64,000 nucleotides of DNA, taken from Oscillatoria princeps RMCB-10 (lineage in GTDB: Bacteria; Cyanobacteriota; Cyanobacteriia; Cyanobacteriales; Oscillatoriaceae). A model generated the notes under the pieces. It saw nothing but the letters and a program-made list of their open reading frames with translations. It had not been told where the DNA came from and made no database searches. Positions within the stretch are counted from its first letter, which is position 1; the number at the start of each line of letters is the position of its first letter. Of this stretch, positions 37,844 through 45,914 are shown piece by piece. A program made the position numbers and the translations under genes. Where the stretch lies: NCBI GenBank assembly GCA_019359235.1, contig JAHHHT010000005.1, positions 62,001 through 126,000 on the forward strand. The letters are read 5' to 3'.

Positions 37844-38713
37844 ATGCCAAAACACCCTCTCGCAGAAGTCTTTGGGTTTCCCCCAGACAACCTCTCCCCA
37901 GAAGCCGAACGCTATCGGGGACACCGACTCTGCCCTTACAATAACAAGGTGCCGTCTTGCACCAAGGATAAAGCTAACGATCCGTTAGGGGTTTGCAGTG
38001 TGTTCGAGGGTGATGAAGTCGCAATTACCTGCCCAATTCGCTTCCGCCAGGATTGGATTATCGCAGACGATGCAGCTGCCTTTTTCTTTCCCGAAAGGGC
38101 GACGTGGACTTCCCTCACAGAAATCCGAATTAATGATAAACACGGACAATCTGCCGGCAATATTGATGTAGTTCTGGTTGCTTACGACGACCGAGGGCGC
38201 GTGACGGATTTTGGCAGTTTGGAAATCCAATCAGTGTATATCTCTGGCAACGTGCGCCGGCCCTTTGAATATTACATGGAAGACCCAGCCAACCGCTCGA
38301 ATATGGACTGGACAAGACAGAGAAACTATCCGCGTCCTGACTACCTATCTTCTTCGCGCAAGCGTCTGGCACCGCAGCTAATTTACAAAGGGGGAATCCT
38401 AAAAAGCTGGCATAAGAAACAGGCTGTCGCTTTGCACAAAGGCTTTTACAGCACACTCCCGCCTCTCCCAGAGGTTGAGAAGCAAGAGGCAGATATGGCG
38501 TGGCTTATATACGACCTCACGCGCGATTCCGAGAGAAACCTCTACCAGCTTACTCTGTCTCGAACAGTCTACACTCTGTTTCAACCGGCCTTAGAAAGAA
38601 TTACCGCGCCGGAAGCTGGTTCAATAGACGACTTTATCGACCATTTGCAAGAAAAACTGGATGAAAGGTTAGATAACCCTCCAGATGCTCCCACATTACT
38701 AGACATTTTGTAG
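37844..38713 (+). CDS. NotI family type II restriction endonuclease
   Basis: The 289-residue protein begins HPLAEVFGFP and has four cysteines at 30, 39, 51 and 63 (CPYNNKVPSC, GVCSVF, ITCPIRF), matching the iron-binding Cys4 motif of NotI. The PD-(D/E)XK-type active site is visible as Glu93 (TEIRIND), Asp108 (GNIDVV) and Glu127-x-Gln129 (LEIQS), the E-x-Q form also used by NotI. A DNA adenine methyltransferase gene starts 15 bases later. The recognition site cannot be read from the sequence; members of the family cut GC-rich sites, but the adenine methylase implies an A in this one. Confidence 0.85.
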   Translation: MPKHPLAEVFGFPPDNLSPEAERYRGHRLCPYNNKVPSCTKDKANDPLGVCSVFEGDEVAITCPIRFRQDWIIADDAAAFFFPERATWTSLTEIRINDKHGQSAGNIDVVLVAYDDRGRVTDFGSLEIQSVYISGNVRRPFEYYMEDPANRSNMDWTRQRNYPRPDYLSSSRKRLAPQLIYKGGILKSWHKKQAVALHKGFYSTLPPLPEVEKQEADMAWLIYDLTRDSERNLYQLTLSRTVYTLFQPALERITAPEAGSIDDFIDHLQEKLDERLDNPPDAPTLLDIL

Positions 38714-38727
38714 CTTCATGGTTTGAG

Positions 38728-39606
38728 ATGCAGCAACTATCGCTTTTTGGGGAGACTTCCCTCAACAAAATTACTAACGTTGCGTCAGTGCCCCAGCGCA
38801 GTCCTTTCCGATACCCAGGCGGTAAAACGTGGCTTGTACCGCGCATCAGGCAGTGGCTTGCCAGCTTGCCAGCGCCACCCGCTGAGTTTATTGAGCCTTT
38901 TGCTGGCGGCGGCACTGTCAGCCTCACCGTTGCCTTTGAACGGCTAGCGAATCATGTAACAATGGTCGAGATTGATGAGCAAGTAGCAGCTGTTTGGCAG
39001 ACCATTCTGAACGGTGATGGCGAATGGCTGGCTCAAGAAATTGTGAGTTTTGATTTTTCGCCGATATCCGTAAAAGCTGCCTTGGTAAAAGATGCCTTAA
39101 GCTTGCGAAATAAAGCCTTTAAAACAATCCTCAAAAACCGAATCAATCGCGGGGGAATTTTGGCGGCTGGAGCCGGCGTAATAAAAAGTGGAGAAAATGG
39201 GAAAGGAATCAAGTCACGCTGGTATCCAGAGACGCTTAGAAGGCGAATCGAAGATATTATAGCCGTGCGCGAATGCTTGACTTTTATTGAGGGGGACGGG
39301 ATGCGCCTTCTCTCAGAAAACGCCTGTCGCGCTGATGCCGCGTTCTTTATCGATCCGCCTTATACTGCTGCGGGAAAAAAGGCGGGAACTCGGCTCTACA
39401 CCTATTCGGAAATCGATCACGAAGAACTATTTCGGATGGCCAGCGCAATTGAGGGTGTTTTTCTAATGACCTACGATAATACGGAAGCTGTGAGGGATTT
39501 GGCACACAAGCACGGATTTGAAACCCGATCTGTTGCCATGAAAAATACGCATCACGCGAAGATGACCGAACTGCTGATTAGTCGCAATTTGAATTGGTGC
39601 CGGTGA
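38728..39606 (+). CDS. DNA N6-adenine methyltransferase (Dam/D12 class), partner of the NotI-type enzyme
   Basis: The 292-residue protein has the Dam-type order of motifs: FRYPGGKTWLVPRI (motif X region), FIEPFAGGGTVSL (SAM-binding motif I) and FFIDPPYT (catalytic motif IV, DPPY). It would methylate adenine in a specific site. Spacing of 15 bases to the upstream endonuclease indicates one operon, with the endonuclease first. The central insert (KNRINRGGILAAGAGVIKSG) is common in phage- and RM-type members. Both genes appear intact. Confidence 0.88.
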   Translation: MQQLSLFGETSLNKITNVASVPQRSPFRYPGGKTWLVPRIRQWLASLPAPPAEFIEPFAGGGTVSLTVAFERLANHVTMVEIDEQVAAVWQTILNGDGEWLAQEIVSFDFSPISVKAALVKDALSLRNKAFKTILKNRINRGGILAAGAGVIKSGENGKGIKSRWYPETLRRRIEDIIAVRECLTFIEGDGMRLLSENACRADAAFFIDPPYTAAGKKAGTRLYTYSEIDHEELFRMASAIEGVFLMTYDNTEAVRDLAHKHGFETRSVAMKNTHHAKMTELLISRNLNWCR

Positions 39607-39789
39607 CAATTATTATACCCCCGGCTGATATCATGTCCGCTGGCATCGATTGTTATCTTTGTATGGGCGGGGCTCACCCGAAATATTTCCGACACAACGA
39701 AGGGGTGAAATAAACCCGCCCCCTCCTATACAATAACCATGCCACCGGACTTGATATGACGAACAGCGAAAAACAAATAACAACCTCCC

Positions 39790-40863
39790 GTGAAAAAACT
39801 AATCAACCAACCGGAAAATGTGGTGCGCGAAAGCCTGGAAGGCATGGCAGCCGCCCATCCCGACCTGATCCAAGTCCGCTTTGACCCAACGTTCGTTTAC
39901 CGCACCGGCGCACCCGCTCAAGGCAAAGTCGCCCTCATCTCCGGCGGCGGTAGCGGACACGAACCCACGCACGCCGGCTTTGTGGGCACCGGCATGCTGG
40001 ACGCAGCCTGTCCGGGTGAAGTCTTCACCTCCCCCACCCCCGACCAAATCCTAGAAGCCTCTCGCCAAGTAAACGGCGGTGCCGGCATCCTCAACATCGT
40101 CAAAAACTATTCCGGCGACGTGATGAACTTCGAGATGGCAGCAGAACTGGCTCACTCCGAAGGCATCCGGGTGTTCAATATCCTCATCGATGACGATGTA
40201 GCCGTCAAAGACAGTCTCTACACCCAAGGACGCCGGGGAGTCGGCACAACTGTTCTCGCGGAAAAAATCTGCGGCGCTGCAGCGGAACAGGGTTATGACC
40301 TCAGCCGACTTGCCGACCTCTGCCGCAAGGTGAACCTCAACGGGCGCAGCATGGGAGTGGCGCTCACCTCCTGCACCGTGCCGGCAATCATGCGCCCCAC
40401 TTTTAACCTGGGTGAGGGAGAAATGGAAGTCGGGATTGGCATTCACGGGGAACCGGGATGCCAGCGCGTGCCGGTGAAATCAGCAGATGAAATTGCCGAG
40501 ATGCTGGCGATTTCTATTATCGAAGATTCCCCCCACACCCGCACTTTGCGCGAGTGGGATGCGGACAAAGGCGAATGGGCAGAAGTGGAACTGACTGACC
40601 CGCCTTTCAATGCCGGTGATTCAGTTTTGGCGTTTGTCAACAGTCTGGGCGGCACTCCTCTTTCTGAACTGTACATCATCTATCGCAAATTGGCGCAAAT
40701 CTGCGAAAAGAAAGGACTCAAGATTGCCCGCAACTTAATAGGGCCTTACATGACTTCCCTGGAGATGCAAGGCTGCTCCATAACCTTACTTAAGGTAGAC
40801 GATCAGATGATTAAACTGTGGGATGCGCCGGTTTTGACGCCGGCGTTGCGCTGGGGAATGTGA
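39790..40863 (+). CDS. dhaK: Dihydroxyacetone kinase substrate-binding subunit DhaK (PTS-dependent)
   Basis: Start codon GTG at 39790. The 357-residue protein has [20 protein letters not shown], the [14 protein letters not shown] segment and the catalytic His219 in GIGIHGEPG, which forms a hemiaminal bond with dihydroxyacetone. Its length fits the stand-alone DhaK of PTS-type systems, not the long ATP-dependent DhaKL fusions. The DhaL gene follows after an R7 repeat, and the matching DhaM lies in the fusion at 28562. Confidence 0.93.
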   Translation: MKKLINQPENVVRESLEGMAAAHPDLIQVRFDPTFVYRTGAPAQGKVALISGGGSGHEPTHAGFVGTGMLDAACPGEVFTSPTPDQILEASRQVNGGAGILNIVKNYSGDVMNFEMAAELAHSEGIRVFNILIDDDVAVKDSLYTQGRRGVGTTVLAEKICGAAAEQGYDLSRLADLCRKVNLNGRSMGVALTSCTVPAIMRPTFNLGEGEMEVGIGIHGEPGCQRVPVKSADEIAEMLAISIIEDSPHTRTLREWDADKGEWAEVELTDPPFNAGDSVLAFVNSLGGTPLSELYIIYRKLAQICEKKGLKIARNLIGPYMTSLEMQGCSITLLKVDDQMIKLWDAPVLTPALRWGM

Positions 40864-40869
40864 CGGTTC

Positions 40870-40925
40870 CTCGTTCCTCGTTCCCAGGCTCAGCCTGGGA
40901 ACGCCTGAAAGGAGGCTCTGCCTCC
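40870..40925. repeat. R7 palindrome between dhaK and dhaL
   Basis: CGTTCCCAGGCTCAGCCTGG continues GAACG, then GGAGGCTCTGCCTCC. Other R7 copies are at 13100 and 49853. The motif ATTCGCCAACAGC at 40979-40991 lies just downstream, before dhaL. Confidence 0.65.
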
Positions 40926-41019
40926 TTCTGTCCAACCAATTAAGGGATAATTCATGAGCGAGGTATAATCGCCCATTAATTCGCCAACAGCATCAACACG
41001 ATAAAGGGGAGGTTGGAAA

Positions 41020-41658
41020 ATGGTGACAAAAGAGCAAATCTTGCAGTGGTTGCAAGCAACCGCAATCATTATAGAGCAAAATAAGGACTACCTGACAGAA
41101 CTCGACGCCGCGATTGGAGATGCTGACCACGGTATCAACATGAATCGGGGTTTCCAAAAGGTTATCGCCCAATTGCCGAGTGTCGCAGATAAAGATATCG
41201 GTACTGTCCTCAAAACTGTCAGCATGACGCTCATTTCTAGTGTGGGCGGTGCCAGCGGGCCGCTTTATGGTACGCTGTTTCTCAAGGCTAGCGCAGCAGT
41301 CGCCGGCAAGCAGGAACTCACCGGCGAGGATATTTCCGCACTCCTGCAAGCCGGTGTGGAAGGAGTCGCGCAGCGCGGTAAAGCGAATTTGGGCGACAAA
41401 ACCATGCTCGACGCTCTCTCACCGGCAGCTAGCGCTTTCCAGCAAGCGATCGCTGCCGGTGCGAGCGTTGCAGAAGCATTGCAACAAGCAGTAGCAGCAG
41501 CAGAAGAGGGGATGAAAAACACTATTCCCCTGGTGGCGAAGAAAGGACGAGCCAGCTACCTGGGCGAGCGCAGTGCCGGCCATCAAGACCCCGGTGCCAC
41601 TTCCGCTTATCTCATCCTCAAAACTCTGCTAGAGGTGGGGTGCGTTCCGCATCATTGA
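41020..41658 (+). CDS. dhaL: Dihydroxyacetone kinase ADP-binding subunit DhaL
   Basis: The 212-residue all-helical protein carries the Mg-ADP-binding aspartates in TELDAAIGDADHGINMNRGF (Asp29, Asp34, Asp36), then SSVGGASGPLYGTLFLKA and GDKTMLDALSPA. The end has GRASYLGERSAGHQDPGATS. DhaL holds ADP as a cofactor, is phosphorylated by DhaM and passes phosphate to DhaK-bound dihydroxyacetone. The gene is 156 bases from dhaK on the same strand. Confidence 0.93.
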   Translation: MVTKEQILQWLQATAIIIEQNKDYLTELDAAIGDADHGINMNRGFQKVIAQLPSVADKDIGTVLKTVSMTLISSVGGASGPLYGTLFLKASAAVAGKQELTGEDISALLQAGVEGVAQRGKANLGDKTMLDALSPAASAFQQAIAAGASVAEALQQAVAAAEEGMKNTIPLVAKKGRASYLGERSAGHQDPGATSAYLILKTLLEVGCVPHH

Positions 41659-41699
41659 TTCCCCATTCAGGGATGCGTGTTTGTAGGGGCAGGAAAGCG

Positions 41700-41812
41700 T
41701 GCCATCGGTGTCAACTTAAACTTAATAATCAACCGCCAAGACGCGCCTGTGCGCCAAGAATTTTCCTCTTGGCGTCCTTGGCGTCCTTGGCGGTTCATTA
41801 TAAGATCAATCA
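41700..41812. repeat. R8 inverted repeat
   Basis: TTAATAATCAACCGCCAAGA on the left is answered by CTTGGCGTCCTTGGCGTCCTTGGCGGTT on the right, containing three tandem CTTGGCGT-type units. A related copy lies at 55040-55085. The gap 41659-41873 holds nothing else. Confidence 0.55.
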
Positions 41813-41873
41813 ATCTTGTGGAATATGGCGCTAAAGTTGACACCGATGGCCACCCACGGAGACTGCCCCCCCG

Positions 41874-43367
41874 CTACATCCGCAGATCGCCGGCACCTCG
41901 CCGATAAATCTCCCGCGCCCAGTCAGTCCAAACCCCTTGCCCCCAGTAGCGAAAACAGCTGGTTTGCAGCAACAGGTTGTGTAGCAGCGCCTGCCGGTAG
42001 CGCGATTCCCCGGTAACGCTTTCATCTGACTCCACCAAGGAATCGAATGTTTGGTGAAACAAAGCGCTCAGATCATTCATGGGAGTCAAGACATTTTCGT
42101 ATCCCCTCACCCAACTGAGATGATTTGTCCAAGACGCCCCATCGACATGAAAATTGGGGTTTTCCCGCTGCAACTCCTGAATGGCATTCTCTACCGTTTC
42201 TGGCGTGCAATTTTCAGGCGCAACTCGCTCCCAGATTTTGTGCTGCCCGATAGGTTGACAAGCGGGATACTCATCTGGTAAACTTCCCGCAGCTTCAATC
42301 AGTTCCAGGTATTCCGTGCCGGTGAACCCAACAGTGCCTGACTTTCCCCCGCCCTGACGCGCCACTTCATGCCAAGCTTGTTTAAAGGCGCTGGGAAACT
42401 CATTCATCATCACGCCGCCATTTTCCCCGTCCCCAATTTGGGCAACAATTGGGGGAACGGAAACCTTACCCAACTGCTGCCGGCACAGGGTTTTCGCCTC
42501 GTAGTAAGGCTGCATCTGCGCCACGAGTTTGGTGTCGGAACCCTGGGTTTTAATCAGGGCGGTGATGCTGGCAGTTTCGCCTTTGGAATTGCGGGCGACG
42601 AGCCGGTGGGGCAAGTGTTTGTATCCGAGGGGTTTGCCGGTGATAGTTTCTACAGAATGCTCTTGCACCAGCAGCCAGCGGTAGCCGCACTCTTTGAGAG
42701 CTTTGACAAATTCAAACAGGGTGTCGGGGTGATTGGGGAGGTGCATTTCTGGGGGAGAAAACCCCTTGACGCGAGCCAGCGCTTCCCAGCCAAAAATTGC
42801 GGCAAAGTGGTGTTGCCAAGCTTGAATGTGCAGTTTAAGATCGGGAATAGGGGTGGAAGGAACAACAGCGTGGCTCCACATCGTCCCCAGCCACTCGACA
42901 TAAGGCTGGTAAGTCGGATCGCAGGTGATGCGCTTGAGGTTTTCCAGGATATCTCCGCGCCCCATTTGTTGCAACCCCCAGAGGAGATTGCCGGAATAAT
43001 CCAGCATGATGCGGGGATTGCAGCCCTGAGCGACAAGTTCGGGAATTAAATCCGCTATGCGGCTGTAGCACCAAGCAAACACACCAGCATTGTATTTGTG
43101 TTCGTCGCTTCCCCCTTCCAACATATACTGGAGGTTACTAATCAGTTCGCCGTTCGCGCCAGCGGGAATTGTCGGCTGGTGCATGTGCAGGGCGATGGCA
43201 AAACCGGCAGTTATGTCTTCTAAGCGGATATTCGTTTTGGGCAAAAATACGGGGTCGCTGTTTTGGGTTACAGAAACCACCTGTTTTTCCCCCCCGCAAA
43301 TATTAGGAAGTCCGTCAGGGATTTCCGGCAAAACCGGCAGATTAGGGAGTTGAGTTGAGGATATCAT
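41874..43367 (-). CDS. Glycoside hydrolase family 57 enzyme
   Basis: The 497-residue protein shows GH57 features: the HMHQPTIP motif near the N-terminal part of the barrel, SHAVVPSTPIPDLKLHIQAW, FSPPEMHLPNHPDTLFEFVKA with a probable catalytic Glu, and YRWLLVQEHS. GH57 enzymes cut or transfer alpha-glucans. Roughly 50 residues before the barrel are low in conservation. No signal peptide is seen, so it probably acts on cytoplasmic glycogen or related glucan. The GH13 enzyme at 60285 may act on similar material. Confidence 0.82.
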   Translation of the reverse strand: MISSTQLPNLPVLPEIPDGLPNICGGEKQVVSVTQNSDPVFLPKTNIRLEDITAGFAIALHMHQPTIPAGANGELISNLQYMLEGGSDEHKYNAGVFAWCYSRIADLIPELVAQGCNPRIMLDYSGNLLWGLQQMGRGDILENLKRITCDPTYQPYVEWLGTMWSHAVVPSTPIPDLKLHIQAWQHHFAAIFGWEALARVKGFSPPEMHLPNHPDTLFEFVKALKECGYRWLLVQEHSVETITGKPLGYKHLPHRLVARNSKGETASITALIKTQGSDTKLVAQMQPYYEAKTLCRQQLGKVSVPPIVAQIGDGENGGVMMNEFPSAFKQAWHEVARQGGGKSGTVGFTGTEYLELIEAAGSLPDEYPACQPIGQHKIWERVAPENCTPETVENAIQELQRENPNFHVDGASWTNHLSWVRGYENVLTPMNDLSALFHQTFDSLVESDESVTGESRYRQALLHNLLLQTSCFRYWGQGVWTDWAREIYRRGAGDLRM

Positions 43368-43392
43368 ACAGAGTTATTAGAGGATAACCTAA

Positions 43393-43527
43393 ATTGCTAT
43401 TTATAAGTCTAAGAATCCAGATCCCCCCAAACCCCCCTTAAAAAGGGGGGCTTTGAGAATCTTCCCCCCCTTTTTAAGGGGGGGCTAGGGGGGGATCTAA
43501 CTTACTCACTTGTAACTAGCAACTTGC
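43393..43527. repeat. MITE-like element, copy 2, overlapping the 3' end of hxlR-type gene
   Basis: The left end ATTGCTATTTATAAGTCTAAG and the right end CACTTGTAACTAGCAACTTG are the inverted ends also found at 21638-21795. Inside, CCCCCCTTAAAAAGGGGGG and its longer relative form stems. The right end supplies the stop codon of the regulator gene at 43516. Confidence 0.65.
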
Positions 43528-43869
43528 GTTAGAGGATGGCTGTTCGGTGTGATACCTGACGCCCCACTCGTGCATGGCGTCAAGAATGGGTTTGAGCGTT
43601 TCCCCCAGGGGGGTCAGGGAGTATTCCACCTTGGGCGGGACTTGCAAGTAGACGTGCCGGTGAATCAGTCCGTCTTCCTCCATCTCCCTCAGCTGCTGGG
43701 TGAGCATCTTCTGGGTGATTCCGCTCACCGCCCTGTGCAGTTCGCCAAACCGCTTCACGCCCCCGAACAGCTCTCTCAAGATTAGCACCTTCCAGCGCCC
43801 GCCAATCACCCGCAGCGTGGTTTCCACCGCACAGCTGAGTCGGGTGTGCGTTTCCGGTTTGGCTTCCAT
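43516..43869 (-). CDS. HxlR family transcriptional regulator
   Basis: The 117-residue protein is a winged helix-turn-helix of the HxlR type: [55 protein letters not shown] and [20 protein letters not shown]. An N-terminal Cys (Cys13) could sense oxidants or electrophiles as in YodB/HypR relatives. It is divergent from the pirin gene, 106 bases apart, with a palindrome between. Its last residues (NASC) and stop codon come from a MITE-like element. Confidence 0.88.
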   Translation of the reverse strand: MEAKPETHTRLSCAVETTLRVIGGRWKVLILRELFGGVKRFGELHRAVSGITQKMLTQQLREMEEDGLIHRHVYLQVPPKVEYSLTPLGETLKPILDAMHEWGVRYHTEQPSSNASC

Positions 43870-43883
43870 AGTATCTTTTTGGT

Positions 43884-43910
43884 AAGTATCTTACTTTAAA
43901 GTGCATACTT
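43884..43910. promoter_or_regulatory. Candidate HxlR operator
   Basis: AAGTATCTTACTTTAAAGTG continues CATACTT: outer arms AAGTAT/ATACTT surround the perfect palindrome ACTTTAAAGT. It lies 15 bases before the regulator's start codon and upstream of the divergent pirin gene, where an autoregulatory site would be. Confidence 0.5.
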
Positions 43911-43975
43911 TTCATTTTAGCTTTACCTGTTCTAAAGTTTGAATAGTAGCAACCGGCTCTCAAGGAGAGAAGACG

Positions 43976-44674
43976 ATGATTACGGTACGCAAAGCCGAAG
44001 AACGCGGACACGCCAATCATGGCTGGCTGAACAGCTATCACACTTTTTCTTTCGCCAACTATTATGACCCCGCGCACATGGGCTTTCGGGATTTGCGGGT
44101 GATTAATGAAGATTGGGTGCAAGCCGGCATGGGTTTTGGCACCCACCCGCACAGGGATATGGAAATCATCTCCTACGTCCTGGATGGGGCGCTGGAGCAC
44201 AAAGACAGTCTGGGGAACGGTTCTATCATTCGTCCCGGTGACGTGCAGCGGATGAGTGCCGGCACCGGCATCACCCACAGCGAGTATAACCCCTCGCCCT
44301 CGGAGCCGGTGCATCTCCTGCAAATCTGGATTCTGCCGGCAGAAAAAGGGCTGCAGCCCAGTTACGAGCAAAAAATGTATTCCCCAGAGGAAAAGCGCGG
44401 CGTTTTCCGGCTGATTGCTTCTCGCGACGGCAGGGATGGCTCGGTGACGGTTCATCAAGACATGGATCTGTACGCCACCGTACTCAGTGCGGGAGAGCGG
44501 GCTGTGCGGGAAATCCGCCCCCACCGGCATGCGTGGGTGCAAGTGGCGCGGGGGGAAATTGCCCTCAACGGCGCGGTTCTCAAAGCCGGTGACGGTGCGG
44601 CTATTAGTGAGGAAAACCGGCTGGCGGTGGAGGCAAAAGACACTGCAGAAGTTCTGCTGTTTGATTTAGCGTAG
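43976..44674 (+). CDS. Pirin family protein
   Basis: The 232-residue bicupin starts at 43976 after AAGGAGAGAAGACG. The metal-binding histidines are in [12 protein letters not shown] and [11 protein letters not shown], as in quercetinase-type pirins. The family includes quercetin dioxygenases and redox-sensing cofactors. The divergent HxlR regulator and shared palindrome suggest induction by an electrophile or oxidant. The VOC-family gene follows on the same strand. Confidence 0.88.
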   Translation: MITVRKAEERGHANHGWLNSYHTFSFANYYDPAHMGFRDLRVINEDWVQAGMGFGTHPHRDMEIISYVLDGALEHKDSLGNGSIIRPGDVQRMSAGTGITHSEYNPSPSEPVHLLQIWILPAEKGLQPSYEQKMYSPEEKRGVFRLIASRDGRDGSVTVHQDMDLYATVLSAGERAVREIRPHRHAWVQVARGEIALNGAVLKAGDGAAISEENRLAVEAKDTAEVLLFDLA

Positions 44675-44684
44675 TAGGGGACGG

Positions 44685-44795
44685 TTTACAGACATCCTTG
44701 ACGTAGGGGCGGGTTTACAGACATCCTTTATTACCAGCAAACATCTGGAATGAACCCGCCCCTACCGGGGTGAACCCGCCCCTACAGGCGAATTC
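44685..44795. repeat. R9 repeats: GGGGCGGGTT and inverse
   Basis: GGTTTACAGACATCCTT occurs twice (44691 and 44711), followed by two copies of GAACCCGCCCCTAC that pair with the upstream GTAGGGGCGGGTT. This fills the gap before the VOC gene. Confidence 0.55.
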
Positions 44796-44831
44796 CCGGC
44801 AAACATTTTACATTCTAACGAGGAAAATACC

Positions 44832-45308
44832 ATGATACCTGTTACTGGCCTCAATCATGCCGTCCTTTATGTGCGGTCGCTAGATCGCTCAGTTCAATTT
44901 TACAAATCTGTTTTTGGCTTCGAGGAAGTCGCTCGCATGCAAGGGAGGATGGCATTTCTGCGAGCTGCCGGTTCGAGCAACCACCACGATTTAGGTTTGC
45001 TGGCGCTGGGGGATGACGCGCCCTCCCCGCCACCGGCAGCGGTCGGTCTTTACCATTTGGCGTGGGAAGTAAAGACGATTGAAGATTTGGCAAATGCTGC
45101 TGAAACTCTCAAACAGCAAGGCTGCTTCCAAGGTGCCAGCGATCACGGCGCGAGCAAATCGGTTTATGCAAAAGATCCGGACGGGCTGGAGTTTGAAATT
45201 CTCTGGCGAGTTCCCCGCGAACAGTGGGGTGAATTTGAGCGTAAAGCGATTGTAGCACCGCTGAATCTGCCCCTGGAACTGTCGCGCTACGGTAGCGGGC
45301 GGGGTTAG
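44832..45308 (+). CDS. VOC (glyoxalase/dioxygenase) superfamily protein
   Basis: The 158-residue protein shows the paired beta-alpha-beta-beta-beta modules: GLNHAVLYVRSLDRSVQFYK with FGFEEVAR, then VGLYHLAWEVKTIEDLANAA and VYAKDPDGLEFEILW. Metal ligands would be His in LNHAV, His in YHLAW and Glu in LEFEI. Members detoxify methylglyoxal, modify thiols or open rings; which applies is not clear. Downstream of pirin and possibly co-regulated. Confidence 0.85.
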   Translation: MIPVTGLNHAVLYVRSLDRSVQFYKSVFGFEEVARMQGRMAFLRAAGSSNHHDLGLLALGDDAPSPPPAAVGLYHLAWEVKTIEDLANAAETLKQQGCFQGASDHGASKSVYAKDPDGLEFEILWRVPREQWGEFERKAIVAPLNLPLELSRYGSGRG

Positions 45309-45461
45309 CCAGAAATTTATGACGCATCTAGCTCGCACAGTTAAATGTTTTTCTCGGAGAAGCAGGTGGGAGCGAAAGGGTAGAAAGTAGCCTAGCAACA
45401 GGCGTCGCGCTTACGCGCCCGCACGGAACGACCTGTGCCAGCGCCGTCCTGCCATTTGCCG

Positions 45462-45515
45462 GTAGGGCTAAAGCCCAACTACAAACTGTAGGGCTAAAGC
45501 CCAACTACAAATTGC
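45462..45515. repeat. Direct repeat of GTAGGGCTAAAGCCCAACTA
   Basis: Two adjacent copies of a 27-base unit (GTAGGGCTAAAGCCCAACTACAA, shown in part) lie at about 45463 and 45488. The second copy overlaps the 3' end of the Phd-like gene and supplies its last codons and stop. Confidence 0.6.
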
Positions 45516-45835
45516 GTGCCGGCTAGTTTCGGAAGCGGCATTCTTGGCGCTTTCTGGAAATCCGCCGGCACTTTACCCAAGCCAGTCCCCAACGCCGCTT
45601 GACTTCTTAAGCGCGGAATTCCTCCTTCTGCTTTCAAGGAAGCCCTTGATTCTTGCACGATGGCGATAAACTCAGGGTTCATGCTGAGGCTGACTGTCTC
45701 CCGATCGGCATTTCCAACTGGCATCAGTGCTGCCACAGGTTGACCGTCAACCCTGAGAATCAGCGTTTCCTGACCCATATCCCGCACATAGTCTGCCAGT
45801 GATGCTGTTGCTTCGGCGAGTTCAAGTTTTTTCAT
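45494..45835 (-). CDS. Phd/YefM-like antitoxin, no partner toxin seen
   Basis: The 113-residue protein begins KKLELAEATASLADYVRDMG and ETLILRVDGQPVAALMPV, the N-terminal DNA-binding pattern of Phd/YefM antitoxins, then SLSMNPEFIAIVQESRASL. The last 30 residues have no family character, and GTQFVVGL and the stop are translated from the repeat at 45488, so the C-terminus may have been altered. No small toxin gene follows. The HEPN-motif gene lies 79 bases upstream on the same strand. Confidence 0.65.
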   Translation of the reverse strand: MKKLELAEATASLADYVRDMGQETLILRVDGQPVAALMPVGNADRETVSLSMNPEFIAIVQESRASLKAEGGIPRLRSQAALGTGLGKVPADFQKAPRMPLPKLAGTQFVVGL

Positions 45836-45914
45836 AGGTCTACTAGCTTATTGCCAATCCGTACCTGGTTAGGCAGGATGGGCAATGCCCATCCCACAAC
45901 CTAATAACCCAAGT

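Noticed and set aside
37844-38713. Endonuclease as a homing or HNH enzyme
   Set aside because: No HNH or LAGLIDADG motif; the Cys4 and E/D/E-x-Q residues match NotI.
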